A stretch of DNA of 64,000 nt from Phytohabitans sp036906915 (GTDB lineage: Bacteria > Actinomycetota > Actinomycetes > Mycobacteriales > Micromonosporaceae), in the NCBI RefSeq assembly GCF_036906915.1, contig NZ_JBAKHX010000003.1, forward strand, positions 158,013 to 222,012. The letters are read 5' to 3'. Numbering within the stretch: position 1 is the stretch's first letter; each line of letters opens with the position of its first letter. Below the pieces are notes generated by a model that did no database searches, was not told where the DNA came from, and worked only from the letters and a program-made list of their open reading frames with translations. Shown here piece by piece: positions 7,905 through 14,232 of this stretch. Position numbers and translations under genes: made by a program.

Positions 7905-8579
7905 ATGACCGTCCGGTTGCTGCTGGTCGACGACCAGTCGTTGCTGCGCCTCGGGTTTCGTATGGTGCTGGAGACGCAGCCCGACCTGGAGGTGGTCGGC
8001 GAGGCGGGCGACGGCGCGCAGGGTGTCTCGATGACCCGCGCGCTCGCCCCGGACGTGGTGTTGATGGACGTGCGCATGCCGGTGCTGGACGGCATCGAGG
8101 CGACCCGGCAGATCGTGGCGTCCGGCTCCGCCGCCCGGGTACTCGTGCTCACCACCTTCAACCTCGACGAGTACGTCTATGCCGCGCTCCGCGCCGGAGC
8201 CAGCGGGTTTCTGCTCAAGGACGTGCCGCCGACCGACCTGATCAGCGGCATTCGCGCGGTCGCGGCGGGCGACGCGGTGGTCGCGCCGAGCGTTACCCGG
8301 CGCCTCATCGACGCGTTCGCCGACCACCTGCCCGACCCGTCGAGCGGCCGGTCGGCGGTCGGTGAGCGGCTGCACCGGCTCACCGACCGCGAGCGGGAGG
8401 TGCTCGTCGAGCTGGCACGCGGCAGGTCCAACGCGGAGATCGCCGAGCTGCTCACGGTCGCCGAGGCGACGGTCAAGACGCACGTCGGCCGGGTACTGGC
8501 CAAACTGGACCTGCGTGACCGGGTGCAAGCGGTGATCTTCGCGTACGAGGCGGGCCTGATCAGGCCGGGTCAGCAGTAG
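7905..8579 (+). CDS. NarL/LuxR-type response regulator
   Basis: This 224-residue regulator has a receiver domain (LLLVDDQSLLRLGFR; phospho-acceptor Asp in VVLMDVRMP; conserved Lys in FLLKDVP) and a C-terminal LuxR HTH with LTDREREVLVELARGRSNAEIAELL. The start has GAGG upstream and lies 19 bases after the kinase stop, so they form one operon. It probably controls the ABC exporter. Its 3' end overlaps the convergent secreted-protein gene by 10 bp. Confidence 0.9.
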   Translation: MTVRLLLVDDQSLLRLGFRMVLETQPDLEVVGEAGDGAQGVSMTRALAPDVVLMDVRMPVLDGIEATRQIVASGSAARVLVLTTFNLDEYVYAALRAGASGFLLKDVPPTDLISGIRAVAAGDAVVAPSVTRRLIDAFADHLPDPSSGRSAVGERLHRLTDREREVLVELARGRSNAEIAELLTVAEATVKTHVGRVLAKLDLRDRVQAVIFAYEAGLIRPGQQ

Positions 8580-9064
8580 CGGTACACATAGTCCGCCCGG
8601 TTGCGGTTGGGCGCCACGTCGGGGACGGTCCGCTTGCTCGTGCTGAGCGTGAACAGCGACGTGTCGGTCGCACCGGTCTCGGCGATGAAGACCACCGACC
8701 CGGTCGACATGTTGTAGTGCACCGACTCGGTGCGGTCACGCCAACTCCACCAGCCGAGGTCCTGCCAGCCGCACGAGCTGAGCCGGCCACGGGGGTAGTT
8801 GTAGTTGAGGCCGTCGTAGAAGCAGAACCAGCCGGCGGGGCAGTCGGGTGCCGCATACGCGCCGACCGGCGCCGCCACTTCGACGATCATGGCGCCGTAC
8901 GCGATCTCGTTGTCGCCGATCTGCTGGCCACCGGGGTGTGCGGCCAGGAACTCGGCGACGAGCCGCTGGTTGGTGTCCGCATCAGACGGTGCCGCGGTGG
9001 CGGTGCCGCTGATGGACAGGACGAGGGCGAGGATGGCGACTGGGATGAGGGTGAGCCTTGTCAT
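8570..9064 (-). CDS. Secreted peptidase-inhibitor I36-like protein
   Basis: The 164-residue precursor has a Sec signal peptide ending near GTATAAP (residues 1-23), then a short helical region and a beta/gamma-crystallin-like C-terminal domain with CPAGWFCFYDGLNYN, the typical opening of the I36/SMI inhibitor family, and paired cysteines (for example CGW and the terminal Y-R-Y-C). Such proteins inhibit metalloproteinases or bind surfaces outside the cell; the target here is unknown. ATG 9064 is chosen over ATG 9076 because the residues after it give a normal signal peptide. It is monocistronic and convergent with the response regulator. Confidence 0.75.
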   Translation of the reverse strand: MTRLTLIPVAILALVLSISGTATAAPSDADTNQRLVAEFLAAHPGGQQIGDNEIAYGAMIVEVAAPVGAYAAPDCPAGWFCFYDGLNYNYPRGRLSSCGWQDLGWWSWRDRTESVHYNMSTGSVVFIAETGATDTSLFTLSTSKRTVPDVAPNRNRADYVYRYC

Positions 9065-9252
9065 TGCGATCCCCATTGCGGTAAGTGGTCACTCCGACAC
9101 TGTGAGCGACCATTGGCCCCAGGCTATGTAGCAAAGCGCCAGATTGCTAGATCGCGATGTGTTTTTGGGCGGGGCGTGCGAATGTCGGTCTCGCTCCCGG
9201 GCGCCCGGCGGGATATACACGTGGGTGACGACACAGCGTCCAAGGAGTCCCG

Positions 9253-9702
9253 TTGCGAACCGGCGCAGACGACGAGGCGTGGCTGGACGGCATCTGGCGT
9301 CGGCACCGGCCACGGGTGGTGGGCTTCCTGCGGCGTGCCAGCGAGCCGAACGAGGCCGAAGACCTCGCCGAGCAGACGTTCATCGAGGCATGGCGCCGCC
9401 GAGCCGAGGCCCCTGACCAGCCGCTTCCCTGGCTGCTGCGGATCGCCAACCAACTGCACCGGTCCCGTCACGGCACGCCGGTGCCGTGGACACCCTTGGC
9501 GCGCGTCGACCCCGAGTTGGCCGCCGCGTGCGCCGCCCTCACCGACGACGAACGCGCCTGCCTGCTGCTCTTCGTGCTCGACGATCTCACCGACGAAGAG
9601 GTCGCCCAGGTGGTCGGATGCGACCCCGACACGGCACGGCGCGACCGGGAGCGGGCACGCGACAAGCTACGGCACGCCGTGGGCGGCGTGATGACCGCAT
9701 GA
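9253..9702 (+). CDS. ECF-type RNA polymerase sigma factor
   Basis: This 149-residue sigma factor starts at TTG 9253 behind AAGGAG. Region 2 is compact (WRRHRPRVVGFLRRASEPNE, then DLAEQTFIEAWRR); region 4 is LTDDERACLLLFVLDDLTDEEVAQVVGCDPDTARR. Its length is at the low end for the family, mainly because the linker is short. The stop overlaps the start of a single-pass membrane protein (ATGA), the usual place for the cognate anti-sigma factor. Confidence 0.85.
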   Translation: MRTGADDEAWLDGIWRRHRPRVVGFLRRASEPNEAEDLAEQTFIEAWRRRAEAPDQPLPWLLRIANQLHRSRHGTPVPWTPLARVDPELAAACAALTDDERACLLLFVLDDLTDEEVAQVVGCDPDTARRDRERARDKLRHAVGGVMTA

Positions 9703-10652
9703 ATGATGAGGATTTTCGGGGCGACGACCTGGTACGCCGTGCCGCGGTCGTGATGGACCCGACGTACGGCCGGCCGGTGCCGGCGCCGCGCCGCAACGCC
9801 GCCGAGCTGATCCAGATGGCACACCGGCAGCGCCGCGCCACCGTCGCGCGCCGGGTGACATGGGTGGTCATACCTGTACTGCTCGCCGTCGCCGCCGCCA
9901 TCGGGCTGGCCACTGGCGCTCCGCCGGAGCCGCCGGCCGCGGCACCGAGCACCTCCGCCGCGCCGTCCCCCTCGCCGCTCGCGGTGGCCGACCAGGCCGA
10001 GGCGGTGCCGGCACGCGCGCCGCTGACCGTCTTGCAGGGCAAGGTCGGCGATGGGGCCGACCTGCGCGTCGCCGGCCGGTACACGTTCGTCCACACACGC
10101 ACCTGGGCGTCCGACACCACGGGCCTGTCCACCGCCGTCAACCGGGACGAGAAGCTGTGGTGGACGCCCGACCGGGCCGGCCGCCACCTCGTCATCGACC
10201 TGACGGCGGCGCCGGCCCGGGAAGAGGTCACCGAGTACAAGCAGGGGCAGCTCGCGGTGCCGGTACCCGACCCGTCGGCCGAGCCGGCCATCCTCGCCAG
10301 CCAGCTCGCCGAGCATCAGCCCTTCGACGCCGGCCCGCACGCGGCCCTGCGTGCGGTCGTCGACCTGTACCGTTACCACGCCCTCGACGTGGCGCATCGG
10401 GCCGCCGCGCTGCGCGTCCTCGCCGACACCGACGGGCTCACCTACCTTGGCGAGACCGTCGACCGCGCCGGGCGGCCGGGCGTGGCGGTGGCCGCCGACA
10501 GCGAGGCCGGCGCGGTACGCGAGGTAGCCGTGTTCGACCCGGAGACCGGCACTCTGCTGAGCTACGAGCGCCTGGACCGGTCGGCCGACGAGACCAGGCT
10601 CACCGACTTCGTCGTGTTCCTCGCCGCCGGGCATACCGATCACGCGGCGTGA
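9699..10652 (+). CDS. Single-pass membrane protein, probable anti-sigma partner
   Basis: The 317-residue protein has a cytoplasmic N-terminus of about 50 residues (DEDFRGDDLVRRAAVVMDP), one transmembrane helix near 55-75 (VIPVLLAVAAAIGLATG), a Pro/Ser/Ala linker, and a ~230-residue extracytoplasmic domain with no Cys. Its ATG overlaps the stop of the sigma gene, so the two are made in fixed ratio. No zinc-binding anti-sigma motif is visible. The outer domain (TYLGETVDRAGRPGVAVA) resembles the CU044_5270-type proteins common beside actinobacterial ECF factors. An anti-sigma role is inferred from context. Confidence 0.65.
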   Translation: MNDEDFRGDDLVRRAAVVMDPTYGRPVPAPRRNAAELIQMAHRQRRATVARRVTWVVIPVLLAVAAAIGLATGAPPEPPAAAPSTSAAPSPSPLAVADQAEAVPARAPLTVLQGKVGDGADLRVAGRYTFVHTRTWASDTTGLSTAVNRDEKLWWTPDRAGRHLVIDLTAAPAREEVTEYKQGQLAVPVPDPSAEPAILASQLAEHQPFDAGPHAALRAVVDLYRYHALDVAHRAAALRVLADTDGLTYLGETVDRAGRPGVAVAADSEAGAVREVAVFDPETGTLLSYERLDRSADETRLTDFVVFLAAGHTDHAA

Positions 10653-10736
10653 CTCAGGGGCGATCTCATACTTTGGTCGTAGGCGCCCAGGCGACAATTA
10701 CGCTCCTGGTAGGTCGCGGGCGCGTGGTCCGCTTCC

Positions 10737-10742
10737 TAGGCT
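10737..10742 (+). promoter_or_regulatory. -10 element of a leaderless promoter
   Basis: TAGGCT sits exactly 7 bases before ATG 10750 with no Shine-Dalgarno sequence between, the same hexamer and spacing as at 1313. Confidence 0.5.
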
Positions 10743-10749
10743 CCTTGTC

Positions 10750-11154
10750 ATGGGGGAACAGTTACACACCGAAGTCACGGTGGGCGCACGGGGGATCGAT
10801 GTGCGTGTCACCGGCGAGATAGACATCGCGAACGTCGACGAGTTCCGCGCCCAGCTCTGGGCGCTGCCGGCCGCGCCGGTGCCGATCCGGCTTGATCTGC
10901 GCGATGTGGGCTTCCTGTCCGCCGCGGCGGTTCGCACGCTGGTGGCGGTGCACCTGCGGGTCCGGGCGCGCGGCGGTCAGCTCGTGCTCTGCGACCCCAA
11001 CCCGGTGGTGCGCCGCACCCTGCGTGCCACGAGGGTCAACAGGGTCATCCCGATCGTCGGCGGTACGGCGGTGGGTGCGGGCGCGCCTTCGGAAGCGGTA
11101 CGCCGCCCCTGGCCGACCACGCCACTTCACCGCCGCGTCCCCGCCCACCACTAG
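10750..11154 (+). CDS. STAS-domain protein (anti-anti-sigma-like)
   Basis: The 134-residue protein carries one STAS domain over residues 5-100: DVRVTGEIDIANVDEFRAQL, then IRLDLRDVGFLSAAAVRTLV and GGQLVLCDPNPVVRRTL. In phosphorylation-controlled antagonists such as SpoIIAA the central motif is D-S-S-G with a phosphorylated Ser; here it is S-A-A-A, so kinase control at that site seems lost. The last ~35 residues are Arg/Pro-rich and probably disordered. No anti-sigma kinase gene is adjacent. A protein-interaction role is likely, perhaps binding a kinase constitutively. Confidence 0.75.
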   Translation: MGEQLHTEVTVGARGIDVRVTGEIDIANVDEFRAQLWALPAAPVPIRLDLRDVGFLSAAAVRTLVAVHLRVRARGGQLVLCDPNPVVRRTLRATRVNRVIPIVGGTAVGAGAPSEAVRRPWPTTPLHRRVPAHH

Positions 11155-11222
11155 CACGCCACGCCACGGCGCCGCCGCGCGCCACGTGCCGTGGTCGGGC
11201 CACCGCACGCACCCCTTTCCGC

Positions 11223-11254
11223 CGATCAAGGGCAAACGCGTTTGGCCTTGATCG
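11223..11254. repeat. Contracted copy of the 57-bp palindromic repeat
   Basis: This 32-bp stretch starts CGATCAAGGGCAAACG and ends CGTTTGGCCTTGATCG. It keeps both outer arms of the 57-bp palindrome found at five other places here but lacks the centre. It sits in a 436-bp gene-free stretch (11155-11590) that otherwise holds the hairpin at 11312 and no convincing gene. Confidence 0.75.
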
Positions 11255-11311
11255 ACGGGAGGGACATCGACGGGAAGGGCGGAGCGGGGCGCGCCTGCCT
11301 GTACAGACGAG

Positions 11312-11345
11312 GCGGGGGTGCATCCCCCCGGGAATGCACCCCCGC
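11312..11345. terminator. Strong hairpin, probable terminator
   Basis: GCGGGGGTGCAT (11312-11323) pairs perfectly with ATGCACCCCCGC (11334-11345) around a 10-base loop. It lies downstream of the STAS gene and well before the next sigma factor start. There is no long T run, which is common for terminators in GC-rich actinobacteria. It could also be a structured leader of the next operon. Confidence 0.5.
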
Positions 11346-11590
11346 GTTCCTCCCCCCACCCCGCCGGGGAGGTGTGGCGCGACCGGCCCCCTGTTGGTCG
11401 CGCCCCCAGCAGGGTCTGGTTTAGAGGAGCCCCGGCGCGTCCGGGTGATACCCCGAGTTTTTTTCGCCACATCCGGTATCAGGGCGCGCCTGGCCGGTCT
11501 CCTCTCGGGTGTGCGCGCGCACTGCGCCCACCGGGCCGCTGCCTCGCACACCTACGATGGCGGGCAGTCTGTGACCTGGGGAGGAGGGTC

Positions 11591-12199
11591 ATGACATCGA
11601 CGGCCTCTGGCGACACCGGGGTCACGGTGCCTTCGTGGGAGCTGGCAGCCCGCGAGTTCGCCGCGTGGCGAGCCGGTGACCCGGACGCCCTCGACCGTCT
11701 CGTGCGCGTGCTGACCCCCGTGCTGTGGCACGTGGTCCGGGCGTATGGGCTGGATCGAGAGTCAGCCGAAGACGTCGTGCAAACGACGTGGCTCGCACTG
11801 GTGCGCAATGTGGAGTCGGTGCGCGACCCGCAGGCCGTGATGCGTTGGGCCACCACGACCGCGCGCCGCGAGGCGTGGCGGATGTCCCGGGCCGGCAAGC
11901 GCGAAGACGCCGCCGAGCCGGAGACGCTCGACACCGCGATGCCGCCCGTCGACGGGCCTGACGCGGCAGTGCTCGCGGCCGATACCGCCCGCATGTTGTG
12001 GCAGCACTTCGCGGCGTTGCCGGAGCGCTGCCGGCGGCTGCTCCGTGTGATCGCATTCGACGACCGGCCCGACTACGCGACGCTCTCCGCCGAGCTTGGC
12101 GTACCTGTGGGCAGCATCGGGCCGACCCGAGGGCGCTGCCTCGACAAGCTGCGCGGCCGGCTGGCCGCCGACCCTGATTGGAGTGGGCGGCGTGACTGA
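11591..12199 (+). CDS. ECF-type sigma factor heading the S8/CHAT cassette
   Basis: The 202-residue sigma factor starts at ATG 11591 behind GGAGGAGGG. Region 2 contains LDRESAEDVVQTTWLALVRNVESV with the promoter-melting part MRWATTTARREAWRM. Region 4 is FAALPERCRRLLRVIAFDDRPDYATLSAELGVPVGSIGPTRGRCLDKL. It is the first of four tightly spaced genes (sigma, small beta-sandwich protein, subtilase, TPR-CHAT). No separate anti-sigma gene is present, so control may come from the cassette's own proteins, an inference developed in the findings. Confidence 0.88.
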   Translation: MTSTASGDTGVTVPSWELAAREFAAWRAGDPDALDRLVRVLTPVLWHVVRAYGLDRESAEDVVQTTWLALVRNVESVRDPQAVMRWATTTARREAWRMSRAGKREDAAEPETLDTAMPPVDGPDAAVLAADTARMLWQHFAALPERCRRLLRVIAFDDRPDYATLSAELGVPVGSIGPTRGRCLDKLRGRLAADPDWSGRRD

Positions 12200-12650
12200 T
12201 GACGTGACCCTGATGCGGGCGGTCCACGACATGTGGGAAGCTCTCGACCCCGTGCCGGTCGACCTGGCCGACCGGGTGCTTTTCACGCTCGCTCTGGAAG
12301 ACGTGGAGTTCGAGTTGATGCGGCTACAGGAGAGCCTGGCGCCGGTCGGTGCGCGTGGGCCGGAGACGGCCGCGACGATGACGTTCGCCGCCGAGAGCCT
12401 CACCGTCATGGTGACCGTCTCGGACGCGGGCCCCAGGCAGCGCCGCATCGACGGCTGGATCGCGCCCGGTGCCGCCCTGCGCGTCGAGCTGCGCACCGCC
12501 CGCGGCGTACAGGAGACCGTGGCCGACGCCGACGGCCGGTTCGCGTTCGCCGCACTGCCGACGGGCCTCATGCAGATCATGATCCATCCGACCGCGGGGG
12601 CGGCTGTGCCCCTGCACCGCTCGGTTGCCACCCCTCCGGTTCAACTGTGA
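12192..12650 (+). CDS. Small protein with carboxypeptidase-regulatory-like beta-sandwich
   Basis: The 152-residue protein is read from GTG 12192, overlapping the sigma gene stop. Residues 1-60 are helical and acidic (LMRAVHDMWEALDPVP, FTLALEDVEFELMRL). Residues 60-150 look like a beta-sandwich, with the RFAFAALPTG motif typical of carboxypeptidase regulatory-like (CarboxypepD_reg) folds. It has no signal peptide or membrane helix. Its position between sigma factor and protease suggests an adaptor, an anti-sigma factor or a protease substrate. The function is unproven. Confidence 0.65.
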   Translation: MTDDVTLMRAVHDMWEALDPVPVDLADRVLFTLALEDVEFELMRLQESLAPVGARGPETAATMTFAAESLTVMVTVSDAGPRQRRIDGWIAPGAALRVELRTARGVQETVADADGRFAFAALPTGLMQIMIHPTAGAAVPLHRSVATPPVQL

Positions 12651-12666
12651 TCCTTTGGAGTCATTC

Positions 12667-14199
12667 GTGGTCAACGAACCCCTTTCTGCCACAGAGCTCG
12701 CCCGGCACGGTGCGCGCGAGCTGAAACCGGACGCCGGCGCGCCGGCTGGATGGCCGCCCAACCCGACCGTCTACGTGGCCAACCGGCTGCTCGCACGGGA
12801 GTCGGCGTGCGACGGGTCGCGGGACGCGCTCGACGAGGTCGCCGACGATCTGGGCCTGCGCATCGAAGACCTACCCGCCTCGCGGCCCTGCGTGTCCCGC
12901 AAACTGGCTGGCCGGCAGATGACGATCGTGGCGGCGAGCGAGGGGCCGGCGAGCCCCGACGCCTGGGAGGTCCTGCGGGCGGCCCGGGAGCGGCACGGCG
13001 CGGAGCGACTGCGCGGCATCGGACTTGACCATCTGGTGTTCGCGACGACGGCCACGATGCAGCCGTTGCCGTACCACTCGTCGCATCCGTACCACTCATC
13101 TCACCCGTACCATTCCTCACATCCGTACCATTCATCCCACCCGTATGGCGGCGGTGACCAACCGGTCTCGCTGCTACTTCCACCGCCCCGGCGCCAGCCG
13201 ACGCTCGGCTTCCGGCGGCCCGTGGTCGCGGTCCTCGACACCGGCTGTGGCCAGCATCCATGGCTGAGCGAGGGTGTGGTCCGTGACCTCACGATCACCG
13301 ACGCCTCGGGCACGACCACCGTCGGCTTCCCCACGCCCGACCCCGAGACCGACGGCGACCTGACCGGCGGGCTCGACGGCATCCGCGACGAGTTGTCCGG
13401 GCACGGCACGTTCATCTGCGGGTTGGTGCGGCAGACGTGCCCTGACGCCGACATCCTCTCGGTGCGGGTGGTGCGCTCAGACGGGTTCATCTGGGAGTCG
13501 CAGCTCGTCGAGACGCTGGGGCAGGTATACGAGCTGGCCCGCAGGCACGCGGCCGGCGAGCCGGGCGGCTACCCGATCGACGTGGTCTCGCTGTCGCTCG
13601 GCTACTACCACGAGTCCCCGCAGGATGCCGAGTTCGACTCTGTGCTGTACGAGCTGCTACAGCGGCTCGGCCGGCTGGGTGTGGCCGTGGTGGCCTCCGC
13701 CGGCAACAACGGCACCGACCAGCACATGTTCCCGGCGGCGTTCACACCCAACGACAAGGGTCCGATCTTCGCCTGCGACGACGACTGCGTCCAGGTGATC
13801 AGCGTCGGTGCGCTCAACCCGGACAGCACGGTTGCCATGTTCAGCAACGGCGGGCCGTGGGTGCGGGTCTGGGAGCGCGGTGCGGCCGTGGTCAGCACCA
13901 TGCCGGTCAACTTCGACCATGCCCTGCAGGCGCAGGCGGCCACGCTCGACCCGAGCGGCCTGCGGCGCGCCACGCTCGACCCGGACAACTTCACCGGCGG
14001 CTTCGCGATCGGCAGCGGCACGTCGTACGCCACGCCGGTGGTGGCCGGAAAGATCGCGCAGCGACTGATCGATCAGGCCGCCGCTGGTGGGATCACCATG
14101 GACGCGACCGGCGACCTTGCTGTCCAGCGTGGACGGTCCGTAGTCGACGAGACGCTGCGCGTGCACGACGAGTGGCTGGCCGACCAACTACGGCACTGA
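12667..14199 (+). CDS. Subtilisin-family (S8) serine protease with His/Ser/Pro repeat
   Basis: The 510-residue protein starts at GTG 12667 with GGAG about eight bases upstream. The catalytic triad is complete: Asp191 in VAVLDTGCG, His246 in SGHGTFICG, Ser453 in GTSYATPVVAG, with the oxyanion Asn region SAGNNGTD in between. About 130 N-terminal residues form an extra domain (NPTVYVANRLLAR, DLGLRIEDLPASRP). A repeat of four HSSHPY-type units follows just before the catalytic domain. There is no signal peptide, so the enzyme seems to act inside the cell, unusual for a subtilase. It sits 16 bases after the beta-sandwich gene and 33 before the CHAT gene. Confidence 0.88.
   Translation: MVNEPLSATELARHGARELKPDAGAPAGWPPNPTVYVANRLLARESACDGSRDALDEVADDLGLRIEDLPASRPCVSRKLAGRQMTIVAASEGPASPDAWEVLRAARERHGAERLRGIGLDHLVFATTATMQPLPYHSSHPYHSSHPYHSSHPYHSSHPYGGGDQPVSLLLPPPRRQPTLGFRRPVVAVLDTGCGQHPWLSEGVVRDLTITDASGTTTVGFPTPDPETDGDLTGGLDGIRDELSGHGTFICGLVRQTCPDADILSVRVVRSDGFIWESQLVETLGQVYELARRHAAGEPGGYPIDVVSLSLGYYHESPQDAEFDSVLYELLQRLGRLGVAVVASAGNNGTDQHMFPAAFTPNDKGPIFACDDDCVQVISVGALNPDSTVAMFSNGGPWVRVWERGAAVVSTMPVNFDHALQAQAATLDPSGLRRATLDPDNFTGGFAIGSGTSYATPVVAGKIAQRLIDQAAAGGITMDATGDLAVQRGRSVVDETLRVHDEWLADQLRH
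13069..13140 (+). repeat. In-frame 18-bp repeat (PYHSSH x4) in the subtilase gene
   Basis: Four consecutive 18-bp units (13069, 13087, 13105, 13123) each encode Pro-Tyr-His-Ser-Ser-His, followed by a partial fifth (Pro-Tyr). The units differ at synonymous positions (CAC/CAT; TCG, TCA, TCT, TCC) but not in amino acids. Confidence 0.9.
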
Positions 14200-14232
14200 A
14201 AATCCTGGCAGGCACCGTGCCATGATTTGGGC

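Noticed and set aside
7861..7910. ACTGGCGCATGA before the response regulator as a fourth junction element
   Set aside because: Only about 12 bases match the end of the repeat. The rest of the element and its small frame are absent.
5783..8161. A 792-codon minus-strand frame across the ABC/two-component region
   Set aside because: It is antisense to four well-supported genes, with no recognisable domain and shadow-type composition.
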